DNA of 64,000 nt from GCA-020343675 sp964462945 (GTDB lineage: Bacteria > Planctomycetota > Phycisphaerae > Sedimentisphaerales > Anaerobacaceae): the NCBI GenBank assembly GCA_964462945.1, contig CAYWZW010000003.1:108852-172851 (forward strand). Reading direction: 5' to 3'. The translations under genes and the position numbers were made by a program. Numbering within the stretch: position 1 is the stretch's first letter; each line of letters opens with the position of its first letter. The notes below the pieces were generated by a model. It made no database searches. It was given only the letters and a program-made list of their open reading frames with translations, and had not been told where the DNA came from. Of the stretch, positions 37,415 to 44,992 are shown in pieces.

Positions 37415-39562
37415 ATGAAATCTTTTTGGCGATTATTCCAGTATATCTGGCCGCAGTGGCCTCGGCTGATTGTGGTACTCTCGAGCGCGATAGTGATCAG
37501 CATTCTGCTTTCTCTGAGCTTTCTGACAATCGCCCCGCTGCTCAAGCTGATGATGGGCGAGGAGGGCCTGCACGGCTGGGCCGACCGCAAGGTCTGCGAG
37601 CGGCGATACGCTCTAAGGTTCTATGTACCGGACAGGATCGACTTCGTTGACCCAAACAAACCCGATATCGCGTATTATCTGATCTTAACAGAAGTCGAAA
37701 AGGACGGCCTTGTTTACGCGGCAGGGCTGCGCCCTCAGGACTGGATCGTCGGCGCTGGAAGCTCCCTCATCGGACAAGGGGTGGATAAAATTCCCTCATC
37801 GAAACTGCTCGAAGAACTTGCGATGGCCGGCAGCAACGACGCAGTACCTATCCAGGTCAAGCGGTTTAGCGAGCAGGGAAGCATCGAGCGGCACGACGCC
37901 ATCCTCAATAGCGGAGACAGGCCGTTTTATCTTGACGGTCTGGAGTGGCTGATCAGTTTCGTGCCGCGACAGGAAACCGCGGAGGACAAAACGCGAGGTG
38001 TCAGTGTGATCATAGTTCTGATGGCGGTTTTCACGGTTCTACGGTGCACGGCGAGGTTCTTCCAGCAATACCTGGCGGAAAAAATCGTTCAGACAGCAGT
38101 TGGAGATCTGCGCAAAGACCTGTTTTCACACGTGATAGACATGCCCGTAAGCTTCTTTGAAAGGGAAAGCCCCAGCGATGCCGTCAGCAGGCTGGTTCGG
38201 GACACGGGGGAAGTGGCCGCCGGCGCCAAGACGATGTTCGGCAAGGCACTGAGGGAGCCATTGAACGCCGCGGGGCTGCTCGCTGCGGCGATGGTCATAG
38301 ACCTTAAGCTGACGCTGATATTTATGTGTTCCGTGCCTTTCGTGGCGGCGGCAATTGCCAGGCTCGGAAGCAAGATTAAGCATGCAACAAGGAAATCGCT
38401 CATGAGCTGGAGCCTGATGTTGGGTAAGCTCAAAGAGACTTTCGGCGGGATCAAGGTTGTCAAGGTTTATAACCAGCAAGACTATGAGAACGCGAGCTTC
38501 GAGGCGATCAACAACAGGTTGTTGAAGCAGTCATTTCAGATCGCAAAGATTGACGCCGGGACAGAGCCCATTATGGAGGTTCTTGGAATGATCGCAGGGG
38601 GGGCGGCGCTGCTGTACGGGGCACACTGGGTGGCAACCCAGGCGATTGACCCGAGTGAGTTCATTGCACTCGTGGCGCTCTTGGGGACGGCGGCTGAATC
38701 CGTTCGCAAGAGCAGCGACGTCTGGAACAGGGTCCAGCAGGCCAACGCCGCAGCGGAGCGGGTCTATGCCATTATTGACCGGGAGCCTGAAACCGAGAGT
38801 CCCAATTCGTTTGAGATTGGGCCTTTGGGAAACAAGATCGAATTCAGGGATGTCGTCTTCACCTATCCGGGCTCCGAGACGCCCGCGTTGAAACAAATCA
38901 ATCTCTCCGTGGACGCGGGCCACAATGTCGCTCTGGTCGGGCCGAACGGCTCGGGCAAGACGACACTGGCCAATCTGATACCGAGATTCCACGACCCGGA
39001 TTCCGGCCGGATACTGATAGATGGTCAGGACATTCGGGGCGCGACGCTTTCAAGTCTGCGCGGCCAGATTGGAATGGTCACGCAGAACGTGATTACGTTC
39101 CACGAAACCATCGCGGCCAATATCGCCTATGGCAAGCCCGGGGCAACGCGAGAAGAAATCATCGCCGCCGCCAAACGGTCGTTCGCGCATGAATTCGTCG
39201 CGCCCCTGCCCCACGGCTATGACACAATCATCGGGGAAGAGGGTACCGGTCTGAGCGGCGGCCAACTGCAGCGCATTGTCATCGCCAGAGCCATCCTGAA
39301 GAATCCCGCCATTCTGATTTTCGACGAGGCGACCAGCCAGGTGGACGCCGACAGCGAAGCCAAAATTCACAACGCGATCGAGGAAATCATGCACGACAGA
39401 ACGAGCTTTGTCATCGCCCACCGATTCAGCACCGTGATTACGGCAGACGTCATCGTGGTCATGGATCACGGCCAGATCGTGGCCCAGGGCCAGCACGACG
39501 AGCTGATGCAGATCTGCCCGCTGTATCAAAGCCTGTATGAAACCCAGTTGGTGCGGGCGTAA
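37415..39562 (+). CDS. MsbA-like ABC exporter with a PDZ-like insertion
   Basis: A 715-aa half-transporter: six TM helices plus an ATPase. ATG 37415 follows GGAGA; the upstream extension in this frame is not protein-like. The nucleotide-binding domain has VGPNGSGKTTLANL (Walker A), LSGGQLQRIVIARAI (signature) and ILIFDEATSQVD (Walker B). Between TM1 and TM2 there is an extra ~150-residue extracytoplasmic loop; residues ~85-150 (LTEVEKDGLVYAAGLRPQDW and on) look like a PDZ domain. MsbA-type exporters flip lipid A or lipids; the insertion suggests contact with a periplasmic partner. Confidence 0.88.
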   Translation: MKSFWRLFQYIWPQWPRLIVVLSSAIVISILLSLSFLTIAPLLKLMMGEEGLHGWADRKVCERRYALRFYVPDRIDFVDPNKPDIAYYLILTEVEKDGLVYAAGLRPQDWIVGAGSSLIGQGVDKIPSSKLLEELAMAGSNDAVPIQVKRFSEQGSIERHDAILNSGDRPFYLDGLEWLISFVPRQETAEDKTRGVSVIIVLMAVFTVLRCTARFFQQYLAEKIVQTAVGDLRKDLFSHVIDMPVSFFERESPSDAVSRLVRDTGEVAAGAKTMFGKALREPLNAAGLLAAAMVIDLKLTLIFMCSVPFVAAAIARLGSKIKHATRKSLMSWSLMLGKLKETFGGIKVVKVYNQQDYENASFEAINNRLLKQSFQIAKIDAGTEPIMEVLGMIAGGAALLYGAHWVATQAIDPSEFIALVALLGTAAESVRKSSDVWNRVQQANAAAERVYAIIDREPETESPNSFEIGPLGNKIEFRDVVFTYPGSETPALKQINLSVDAGHNVALVGPNGSGKTTLANLIPRFHDPDSGRILIDGQDIRGATLSSLRGQIGMVTQNVITFHETIAANIAYGKPGATREEIIAAAKRSFAHEFVAPLPHGYDTIIGEEGTGLSGGQLQRIVIARAILKNPAILIFDEATSQVDADSEAKIHNAIEEIMHDRTSFVIAHRFSTVITADVIVVMDHGQIVAQGQHDELMQICPLYQSLYETQLVRA

Positions 39563-39814
39563 CGGCAGGACTGTCCGGGGGGCCTCGCTGAGAATACGAG
39601 TGCCGGTGCTGCCGTTTGTCCGGCGAGGTTGACAATTCTCGCACGGTGGTGTTGAATATTCGTACTTTGATTCACAGGGAGTTACGCATCTTGCCGATGA
39701 AGCTAATAACGCCGGCAAAGGACACAAAGCCGAGCCGTTTACATCGTGGTTGCGATTTTTCGCGTTACGTTGGCATTGTAGAAACACTTTTTGACGTTTC
39801 AGGGAAACAGAACT

Positions 39815-40774
39815 ATGCCTGAGCTCGAACGACAAAGAAAGGCACACGAATTGTTTAAGAGGTACGAAGGCAATCCCATTATGACGGCGGAGGATTGGCC
39901 ATACGCGACCAACGCCGTCTTTAATCCGGCAGCCGCGAAGCTCAATACCGAGACCCTGCTGCTGGTCCGCGTCGAGGACATGCGCGGCTTCTCACACCTG
40001 ACGGTCGCCCGCAGCGCCGATGGGTTTACGAACTGGGAAATTGACTCCACCCCGACCCTGGAGGCCGACCAAAACTCTCGCGAGGAAAAGTGGGGACTGG
40101 AGGACCCGCGCATTGTCTGGCTCGAAGAGCAGAAGCAGTTCGCCGTCACCTACGTCTCCTTCAGCGAGGGCGGCCCCGTCGTCTCGCTGGCCATCACAAA
40201 AAATTTCAAAACCTTCGCCCGCCTGGGTTCTCTGCTGCCGCCCGAAGATAAGGACGCCAGCCTGTTTCCCCGCCGGTTTGACGGCCGGTTCGCGTTGATT
40301 CACCGGCCTATCGTCCGGGGCGAAGCTCACATGTGGATCAGCTTTTCGCCCGACCTGAAGCACTGGGGCGACCACAGGCCGCTGATCATGACCCGCACGG
40401 CCTATTGGGACTGCCACCGGGTCGGCCTGGCGTGCCAGCCGATAGAGACGCCGGAGGGCTGGATGGTGTTCTACCACGGCGTGCGCAACACGACCGCCGG
40501 AGCGATATATCGAGTCGGCATAGCCCTGCTGGACCTGAATTCCCCGTGGAAAGTCCTGCGCCGCAGTGATGAGTGGGTCCTCGGGCCCTGTGCAGAATAC
40601 GAGCGAATCGGCGACGTCAGCGACGTGGTATTCCCCACGGGGGCGACCGTTGACAAAGAAGCTGACCTGATCCATCTCTACTACGGCGCCGCCGACAGCG
40701 CAGTCGCGGTGGCAACCGCCAATTTGAGCGAGTGCATCGAGTACGTCTTGTCCTGTCCGGAGGGCGAAGATTAG
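39815..40774 (+). CDS. GH130 beta-mannoside phosphorylase-like
   Basis: A 319-aa protein of the GH130 family, which phosphorolyses beta-mannosidic (often mannosyl-glucose or mannosyl-N-acetylglucosamine) bonds. ATG 39815 has AGGGA about 8 bp upstream. Typical elements are FNPAAAKLNTETLLLVRVED, WGLEDPRIVWL (catalytic-site loop), MVFYHGVRN and LIHLYYGAADSAVAVATANL. The enzyme is intracellular by lack of a signal peptide. It could work with outer enzymes of this region on mannan oligosaccharides. Confidence 0.9.
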   Translation: MPELERQRKAHELFKRYEGNPIMTAEDWPYATNAVFNPAAAKLNTETLLLVRVEDMRGFSHLTVARSADGFTNWEIDSTPTLEADQNSREEKWGLEDPRIVWLEEQKQFAVTYVSFSEGGPVVSLAITKNFKTFARLGSLLPPEDKDASLFPRRFDGRFALIHRPIVRGEAHMWISFSPDLKHWGDHRPLIMTRTAYWDCHRVGLACQPIETPEGWMVFYHGVRNTTAGAIYRVGIALLDLNSPWKVLRRSDEWVLGPCAEYERIGDVSDVVFPTGATVDKEADLIHLYYGAADSAVAVATANLSECIEYVLSCPEGED

Positions 40775-40909
40775 ACGGACGGCTCGCGCCGTTCGTGATC
40801 CGTGACTCGAACCAAAAACGAGAATGTCCCTTTTTCACTCTTGGCCCCATTTGTCTATTCAATAGTCAAAAAATCACCGGAATTCCCCTGTACTGATCTG
40901 CTCATTGAT

Positions 40910-41776
40910 CTACTCGTGTTCGTCCCCTAAGTTGACAGGGCATTTGAGGTTCTTGGCTTCTGTATTTCTTTTGTAGAATTCTATCCATGCCTTTTTAGGC
41001 ACTTTGTCCCCCTTGCTCATCAGAATCATATAGACATATTTCACTGCTGCCTTTCTATCCGACTCCATCAAGTGACGGAGCCATGCGGCAAGAATCAGGT
41101 CTGACGGAACTGGTAGCACTTTGTCTATCAAAGACCCTACCGCCAAATCGGTCACATAGCTTCTCAACGAAGGTTCCAGAAGATAGCTGTATTTCCGACC
41201 GAGAAACTTGATTGCGAGGTCCCCCTGCACAGCGAGGCGAAGAAACGATATGAGCAAAACAGGGATTAGGAAGATGCTTCCGATTGCGAGCAAAACAAGA
41301 ATTGGCTCCCAACTCTCAGAACGCTTTTTCTCTATTGCTAGACTCTCCAGGAATTTCTCTGGTCGGGCGACCGTAATTTGTGGCCATCCCATCGCATACC
41401 GCGTCTCCAATCGCCAACTCAGATGAGCTTCATAGCAGGTGGCGTTCAGAACGGTTCGACATGTGACATTCCTCATGTCAAGTGTCACGGCATCCGTGCT
41501 GGGAGGCAGGACCATCGCGTTCGGATCGATATCGCTGACGATATACACAATCCCACCAACAATTTCATCCATCCCTTTTGTTGCCCAAGACACTATACTG
41601 TCAACTGGGGCGTCCGTGAAGGAGACAACTGGAAACACTGTCTGATCCAGGGCTTTCTCTATGCGTGATAACATATTCGGATCAATGCCATACTTCGGCG
41701 GAAAGCAGACCGGTGGTTGTCTATCGTAAGCAGCCACACACGCAAGAAGAAGAGCTAACAAGTATCGTGTCTTCAT
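40910..41776 (-). CDS. signal-peptide and single-TM protein, function unknown
   Basis: A 288-aa protein with a signal peptide (TRYLLALLLACVAA), an extracellular/periplasmic domain of ~130 residues (VFPVVSFTDAPVDSIVSWAT), one TM helix (ILVLLAIGSIFLIPVLLISF) and a cytoplasmic C-terminal part. The N-terminal domain resembles secretin-and-TonB short domains common in planctomycetes (a 'v.f.~tplxdvvxwl' pattern), but this is a weak impression. Located downstream of the TM-GAF gene by 308 bp, on the same strand. Confidence 0.65.
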   Translation of the reverse strand: MKTRYLLALLLACVAAYDRQPPVCFPPKYGIDPNMLSRIEKALDQTVFPVVSFTDAPVDSIVSWATKGMDEIVGGIVYIVSDIDPNAMVLPPSTDAVTLDMRNVTCRTVLNATCYEAHLSWRLETRYAMGWPQITVARPEKFLESLAIEKKRSESWEPILVLLAIGSIFLIPVLLISFLRLAVQGDLAIKFLGRKYSYLLEPSLRSYVTDLAVGSLIDKVLPVPSDLILAAWLRHLMESDRKAAVKYVYMILMSKGDKVPKKAWIEFYKRNTEAKNLKCPVNLGDEHE

Positions 41777-42084
41777 GAGTTTCGCTCACGACATATCTGG
41801 GGACATAGCCAATTCGAGGGACAGCATACTCAATTCCAGGCACCATCATCATCGCAAAACTCCTCGGTCATTCACAGTGCCCGCTGGCCTCTTCAGAACG
41901 TATCATTGCATCGGGATCCAAAAACGTAGCGGACACCTTTAATTCCCCGTCAAGATGTGACCCCGTGTCTTCACTACTCAGTGGCCACACGGATGATCTC
42001 CCTCATAACTCTGTCGGCTTGTCCCGACACGTTGTCGATATCAACGCAAAGATTCGGTTTGCTGAGCGTCGCCATTATTGCCTT
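41777..42084. other. 308-bp spacer without recognisable features
   Basis: No gene, tRNA or clear repeat is seen. It separates the TM-GAF gene from the signal/TM-protein gene on the same strand. Confidence 0.5.
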
Positions 42085-43191
42085 TCACTCGTTGAAGCGG
42101 ATAATCGCTATACGATCCAAGGGCACTTCAGCGAGGATATCTGCGATACGATTGGCAAAGTCTGCGACCGTGTCATAAATGGCTTGGAAGTCCTGCGGTC
42201 CGATTGAGAATCCTAGGCAATCTATATTCATAACGCCGGCGGTATCACGGCCTGCCTTGGTAGGTAATATCAGGGGCAATGAGATTATCCATGAAAGCTT
42301 CTCGGCGATGCGGCGCTGTGTAAAACTGGACATATCAAACCGATCCTCACCAGACTGCAGTTGTTGCTCGATCACGGCCTCACGGTCTATGCCGGCTAGG
42401 ACGGGAACCTCCACCCACCGGACTATTCCATTTCTGTCTTCCGGCTCGGCACTAAGCCACTTGGGATTGGCGAATACCCATAATGGCGTGGATTCCGCGA
42501 AGACACGACCTGTCGCTCCTTCGCCTGGGCGAAACCGAACATTGAGTTCGGAGGCATCCCGCATGTTGACCTGCAAACGAAGACCTCCTGAACCTGCCGC
42601 CTCTGGGATGATCAAACTGCATACATCGCCACTCGCTGCTTTGCTGCTTTCAGGCAGTAAGACGTTTGCGCGCACACAATCTGGGTTGGTCTCTGGAGCG
42701 ATTTTGACGAGGGCCTTGGCTGCTGCCTTGCGCGCCTCTGAAAGCACCGAAACTATCGCAACAGCGACGCGTTTTGATATAGGCAACCGTGGGACAGCCC
42801 GTGTCCAGATGTCTCGCTCAGACCCAGGTTGCGCTTTGATCTTGTCGATGAACTGCTTGAGGATTTCAGCCTGATTCTCGAGATGCCCTATCTTCGCCTC
42901 AGCCAGTTGAGCTTTCGCAGACTCTTCAGCAACCTTAGCTTTCGCGGACTCCTCGGCAATCCTGGCGTTGGCGGTGGCCTGAGTGTTCTTCTTGTCAAGC
43001 AGGTAAAGGCCTGCGGCGGCAAGGACTATCAAGACCGCCAACAATATGAATCCCCATAGGTGCATCCGCGGGATGGACGGTGGTGTCCCTTGTGGCTTCA
43101 GGAGGAGTAATCCCGCGATAACCAGCACCGCTATCATCAGCAATAGCGGAACCGGCAGCTTCTCCAGTACCTTCTTCAGAAATTCTTCCAT
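42085..43191 (-). CDS. two-TM protein with coiled coil and GAF-like domain
   Basis: A 368-aa protein. Residues ~15-32 (PLLLMIAVLVIAGLLLL) and ~44-65 (LWGFILLAVLIVLAAAGLYL) are TM helices, then an alanine/lysine-rich coiled coil with repeated AEESAKA, then a cytoplasmic domain (~150-360) with GAF-like features: GEGATGRVFAESTPLWVFAN and SLPLILPTKAGRDTAGVMNI. GAF domains bind small molecules such as nucleotides. The gene starts 5 bp after the cytidine deaminase stop, and GGGGG of its ribosome site overlaps that stop, so translation is coupled. A sensor or effector role is inferred. Confidence 0.75.
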   Translation of the reverse strand: MEEFLKKVLEKLPVPLLLMIAVLVIAGLLLLKPQGTPPSIPRMHLWGFILLAVLIVLAAAGLYLLDKKNTQATANARIAEESAKAKVAEESAKAQLAEAKIGHLENQAEILKQFIDKIKAQPGSERDIWTRAVPRLPISKRVAVAIVSVLSEARKAAAKALVKIAPETNPDCVRANVLLPESSKAASGDVCSLIIPEAAGSGGLRLQVNMRDASELNVRFRPGEGATGRVFAESTPLWVFANPKWLSAEPEDRNGIVRWVEVPVLAGIDREAVIEQQLQSGEDRFDMSSFTQRRIAEKLSWIISLPLILPTKAGRDTAGVMNIDCLGFSIGPQDFQAIYDTVADFANRIADILAEVPLDRIAIIRFNE

Positions 43192-43196
43192 GGGCG

Positions 43197-43610
43197 TTAT
43201 CCCCCAAAATTCTCAGGACCAAATGCAAGTGGCAGCATCTCTTTCATTGAAGAAACAATCTCGGCCTGCCCGTCGCATATTGATATCACCCTCGCATTTG
43301 GGCCGAATTCGTTAATTACTTGTCGGCAAGCTCCACACGGAGCTGTAGGTTCGTTGGTTGGGGTGTAAATTACGATCGCCATAATCTTTCGTTTAGCTCG
43401 GGCCACCATTTGAAATATGGCATTCCGCTCTGCACAAATCGTCAAACCGTATGATGCGTTTTCCACGTTGCAGCCTTCAAACATCTGCCCGTCCTCGGTA
43501 AGGACGACTGCGCCTACCTGGAATTTGCTATAGGGAGCGTAAGCTTTCTCGCACACAGATTTGGCTCGAGTTTTCATCTCCTGCAGTGTCTGATTGTCAA
43601 GTATGTCCAT
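43197..43610 (-). CDS. cdd: cytidine deaminase family protein
   Basis: A 137-aa zinc deaminase of the cytidine deaminase type. ATG 43610 follows GAGGGG; the ATG at 43622 is less good. The catalytic set is complete: ASYGLTICAERNAIF (Cys59, Glu61) and APCGACRQV (Cys92, Cys95). In metabolism Cdd salvages cytidine. Here, in accessory surroundings and in a two-gene operon with a TM-GAF protein, it may instead act on free nucleotides or be part of a signal/defence pathway; sequence alone does not decide. Confidence 0.9.
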   Translation of the reverse strand: MDILDNQTLQEMKTRAKSVCEKAYAPYSKFQVGAVVLTEDGQMFEGCNVENASYGLTICAERNAIFQMVARAKRKIMAIVIYTPTNEPTAPCGACRQVINEFGPNARVISICDGQAEIVSSMKEMLPLAFGPENFGG

Positions 43611-43713
43611 ATTTCCCCTCATACTAAGAGAGTATCTTCTGGTCGCCGGGAATTAGTGTCCGGTACTTCTTCGACTCCCAACATCCGTTCCTCACCGAAA
43701 GATTCGCATCCTT

Positions 43714-43782
43714 ACTTCCACCTTCTGCTGCTTGCTCCACGTTGCTGGTTCATATTATACCCCTTGTTCCGGCCGGAAAACG
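43714..43782 (-). promoter_or_regulatory. promoter-like repeat block, copy A, upstream of cdd
   Basis: About 70 bp that also occur at 44410-44483 (clear alignment with few differences). On the - strand it holds a perfect -10 TATAAT (43759-43754) and the palindrome TTCCGGCCGGAA just upstream. Transcription would start near 43747, 137 bp before cdd. Confidence 0.55.
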
Positions 43783-43799
43783 AAAAATTATGGCCGTGT

Positions 43800-44357
43800 C
43801 TAATGGATTCCTTTACTTGGGCTTGTCTTCTTATGAAATCCGAACGGTTCTTTCGGTTTGTCTTCGGGCGGCGGCATCAGCAGTTTGATTGCCTGGATGA
43901 TGGTCATGATCTGCTTGTCGTGGGTTTGCAGCCTCTTTTCAAGCTCATCGAGCTTGGCCATGAGTTCTCTGTATGGTGCAAGCATCTGACGCAGCTTCAC
44001 GAAGGCCCTGACCACGTAGATGCTCGCTTGAACCGCTCGCTCGGAGTTCAGTACACTTGCGGCCATAATCGCGCCATGCTCGGTAAAGACATAAGGGAGT
44101 TTTCGTCTACCACCCCAGCCAGAACTTGATGTCGCAAATTGCGATTTCAAATCGTTGAATTCCTTTTGGCTGAGCCGAAACATGAAATCTGACGGGAAAC
44201 GTTCATGGTTGCGCTTGACCTGTTCATTAAGACGGCTAGTCGTTACTCCATACAGCGCCGCCAAATCTGAGTCTAAGATCACCTTCTGGCCCCGCATAAA
44301 GAGAATCTTGCTTTGTACCTGCTCGACCAGAACTATCGACGTATCGTTTTTCGCCAT
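43800..44357 (-). CDS. ORF6N-domain protein (phage antirepressor-like)
   Basis: A 185-aa protein with the ORF6N domain: LFMRGQKVILDSDLAALYGV then LNEQVKRNHERFPSDFMFRL, YVFTEHGAIMAASVLNSERA and VVRAFVKLRQML. ORF6N and KilA-N domains occur in phage antirepressors and in many free-standing genomic copies; they bind DNA. A coiled coil (MAKLDELEKRLQTHDKQIMT) follows. No phage structural genes are near. It lies between two copies of a promoter-like repeat, upstream of cdd, and may regulate it. Confidence 0.88.
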   Translation of the reverse strand: MAKNDTSIVLVEQVQSKILFMRGQKVILDSDLAALYGVTTSRLNEQVKRNHERFPSDFMFRLSQKEFNDLKSQFATSSSGWGGRRKLPYVFTEHGAIMAASVLNSERAVQASIYVVRAFVKLRQMLAPYRELMAKLDELEKRLQTHDKQIMTIIQAIKLLMPPPEDKPKEPFGFHKKTSPSKGIH

Positions 44358-44409
44358 ATAATAGTCTCGTAACTACCAAGGACAGCCACCTATCAAGACC
44401 TACAACTCT

Positions 44410-44483
44410 ACTTCCGCCTTCTGTCGCTTCCTCAATGTTAGCCGGTTCATATTATACCCCCCTGTTCCGGCCGGGAACAAACG
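44410..44483 (-). promoter_or_regulatory. promoter-like repeat block, copy B, upstream of the ORF6N gene
   Basis: Matches 43714-43782. On the - strand it has TATAAT (44456-44451) and a related palindromic core (GTTCCCGGCCGGAAC). Transcription would begin near 44444, ~87 bp before the ORF6N start. Confidence 0.55.
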
Positions 44484-44580
44484 CATTTCGAGTCTTCTAT
44501 TTGTGAAGGCGTTTCTCGCGGGGCAAATGTAGATACAAAAATCCGAAAAATCTTAAAATTTTTCCAAGAATTTTTCGCGG

Positions 44581-44611
44581 CTCCCTTCGACCTTGCTCAG
44601 GGCAGGCTAAG
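44581..44611. repeat. dispersed repeat fragment
   Basis: CTCCCTTCGACCTTGCTCAGGGCAGGCTAAG is a variant of the same dispersed family (CGAC...CTCAGG core) found in the GH106 gene. Confidence 0.4.
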
Positions 44612-44704
44612 AAGCGTGAAGCGTATCTTATGCTTTGACAAGGACTTAGGGAATCGGCGGACTGCGGTTCATTCGGGCGCACCCTATTTTTCGCGAGTCA
44701 TTCA

Positions 44705-44810
44705 TCAGTTTGTGTTGGATGGTTGCTGGCGGAGCGGTCCCGGCTGGATGTGGTCGATGGCGAATTTGGCGCGGACCCGCTCGAGCATTTGGGCTTTCTT
44801 CCGGATTCCC
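44705..44810 (-). pseudogene. truncated second copy of the 3' end of the membrane-protein gene at 48482
   Basis: On the - strand it reads GIRKKAQMLERVRAKFAID then HIQPGPLRQQPSNTN and a stop at 44705-44707. The intact gene ends GIRKKAQMLERVRAKFAID, QVQPGQLRQQPSNL. Similarity continues past the stop to about 44675. No upstream part of the gene is present. The GH106 gene lies between the two copies. Confidence 0.8.
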
Positions 44811-44992
44811 ATATTATTAGGAACGCACACAGCCTCAGCACGAACTCTGCGCTTCCCCATCTTCTTTCATTGTCGTCTCCTATTGCCTCACGTGCTCGTC
44901 CTGCAAACGCAGATATACGCGGTCTTGGTCCATCGAGCACCGTTGCAGGCATCGCTCGCTCGATGATGCACAACTCCATGTATCGCCATCGT

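Noticed and set aside
44698..44979. 93-codon frame on the - strand
   Set aside because: Wrong frame across a pseudogene fragment; the real match is in another frame at 44705-44810.
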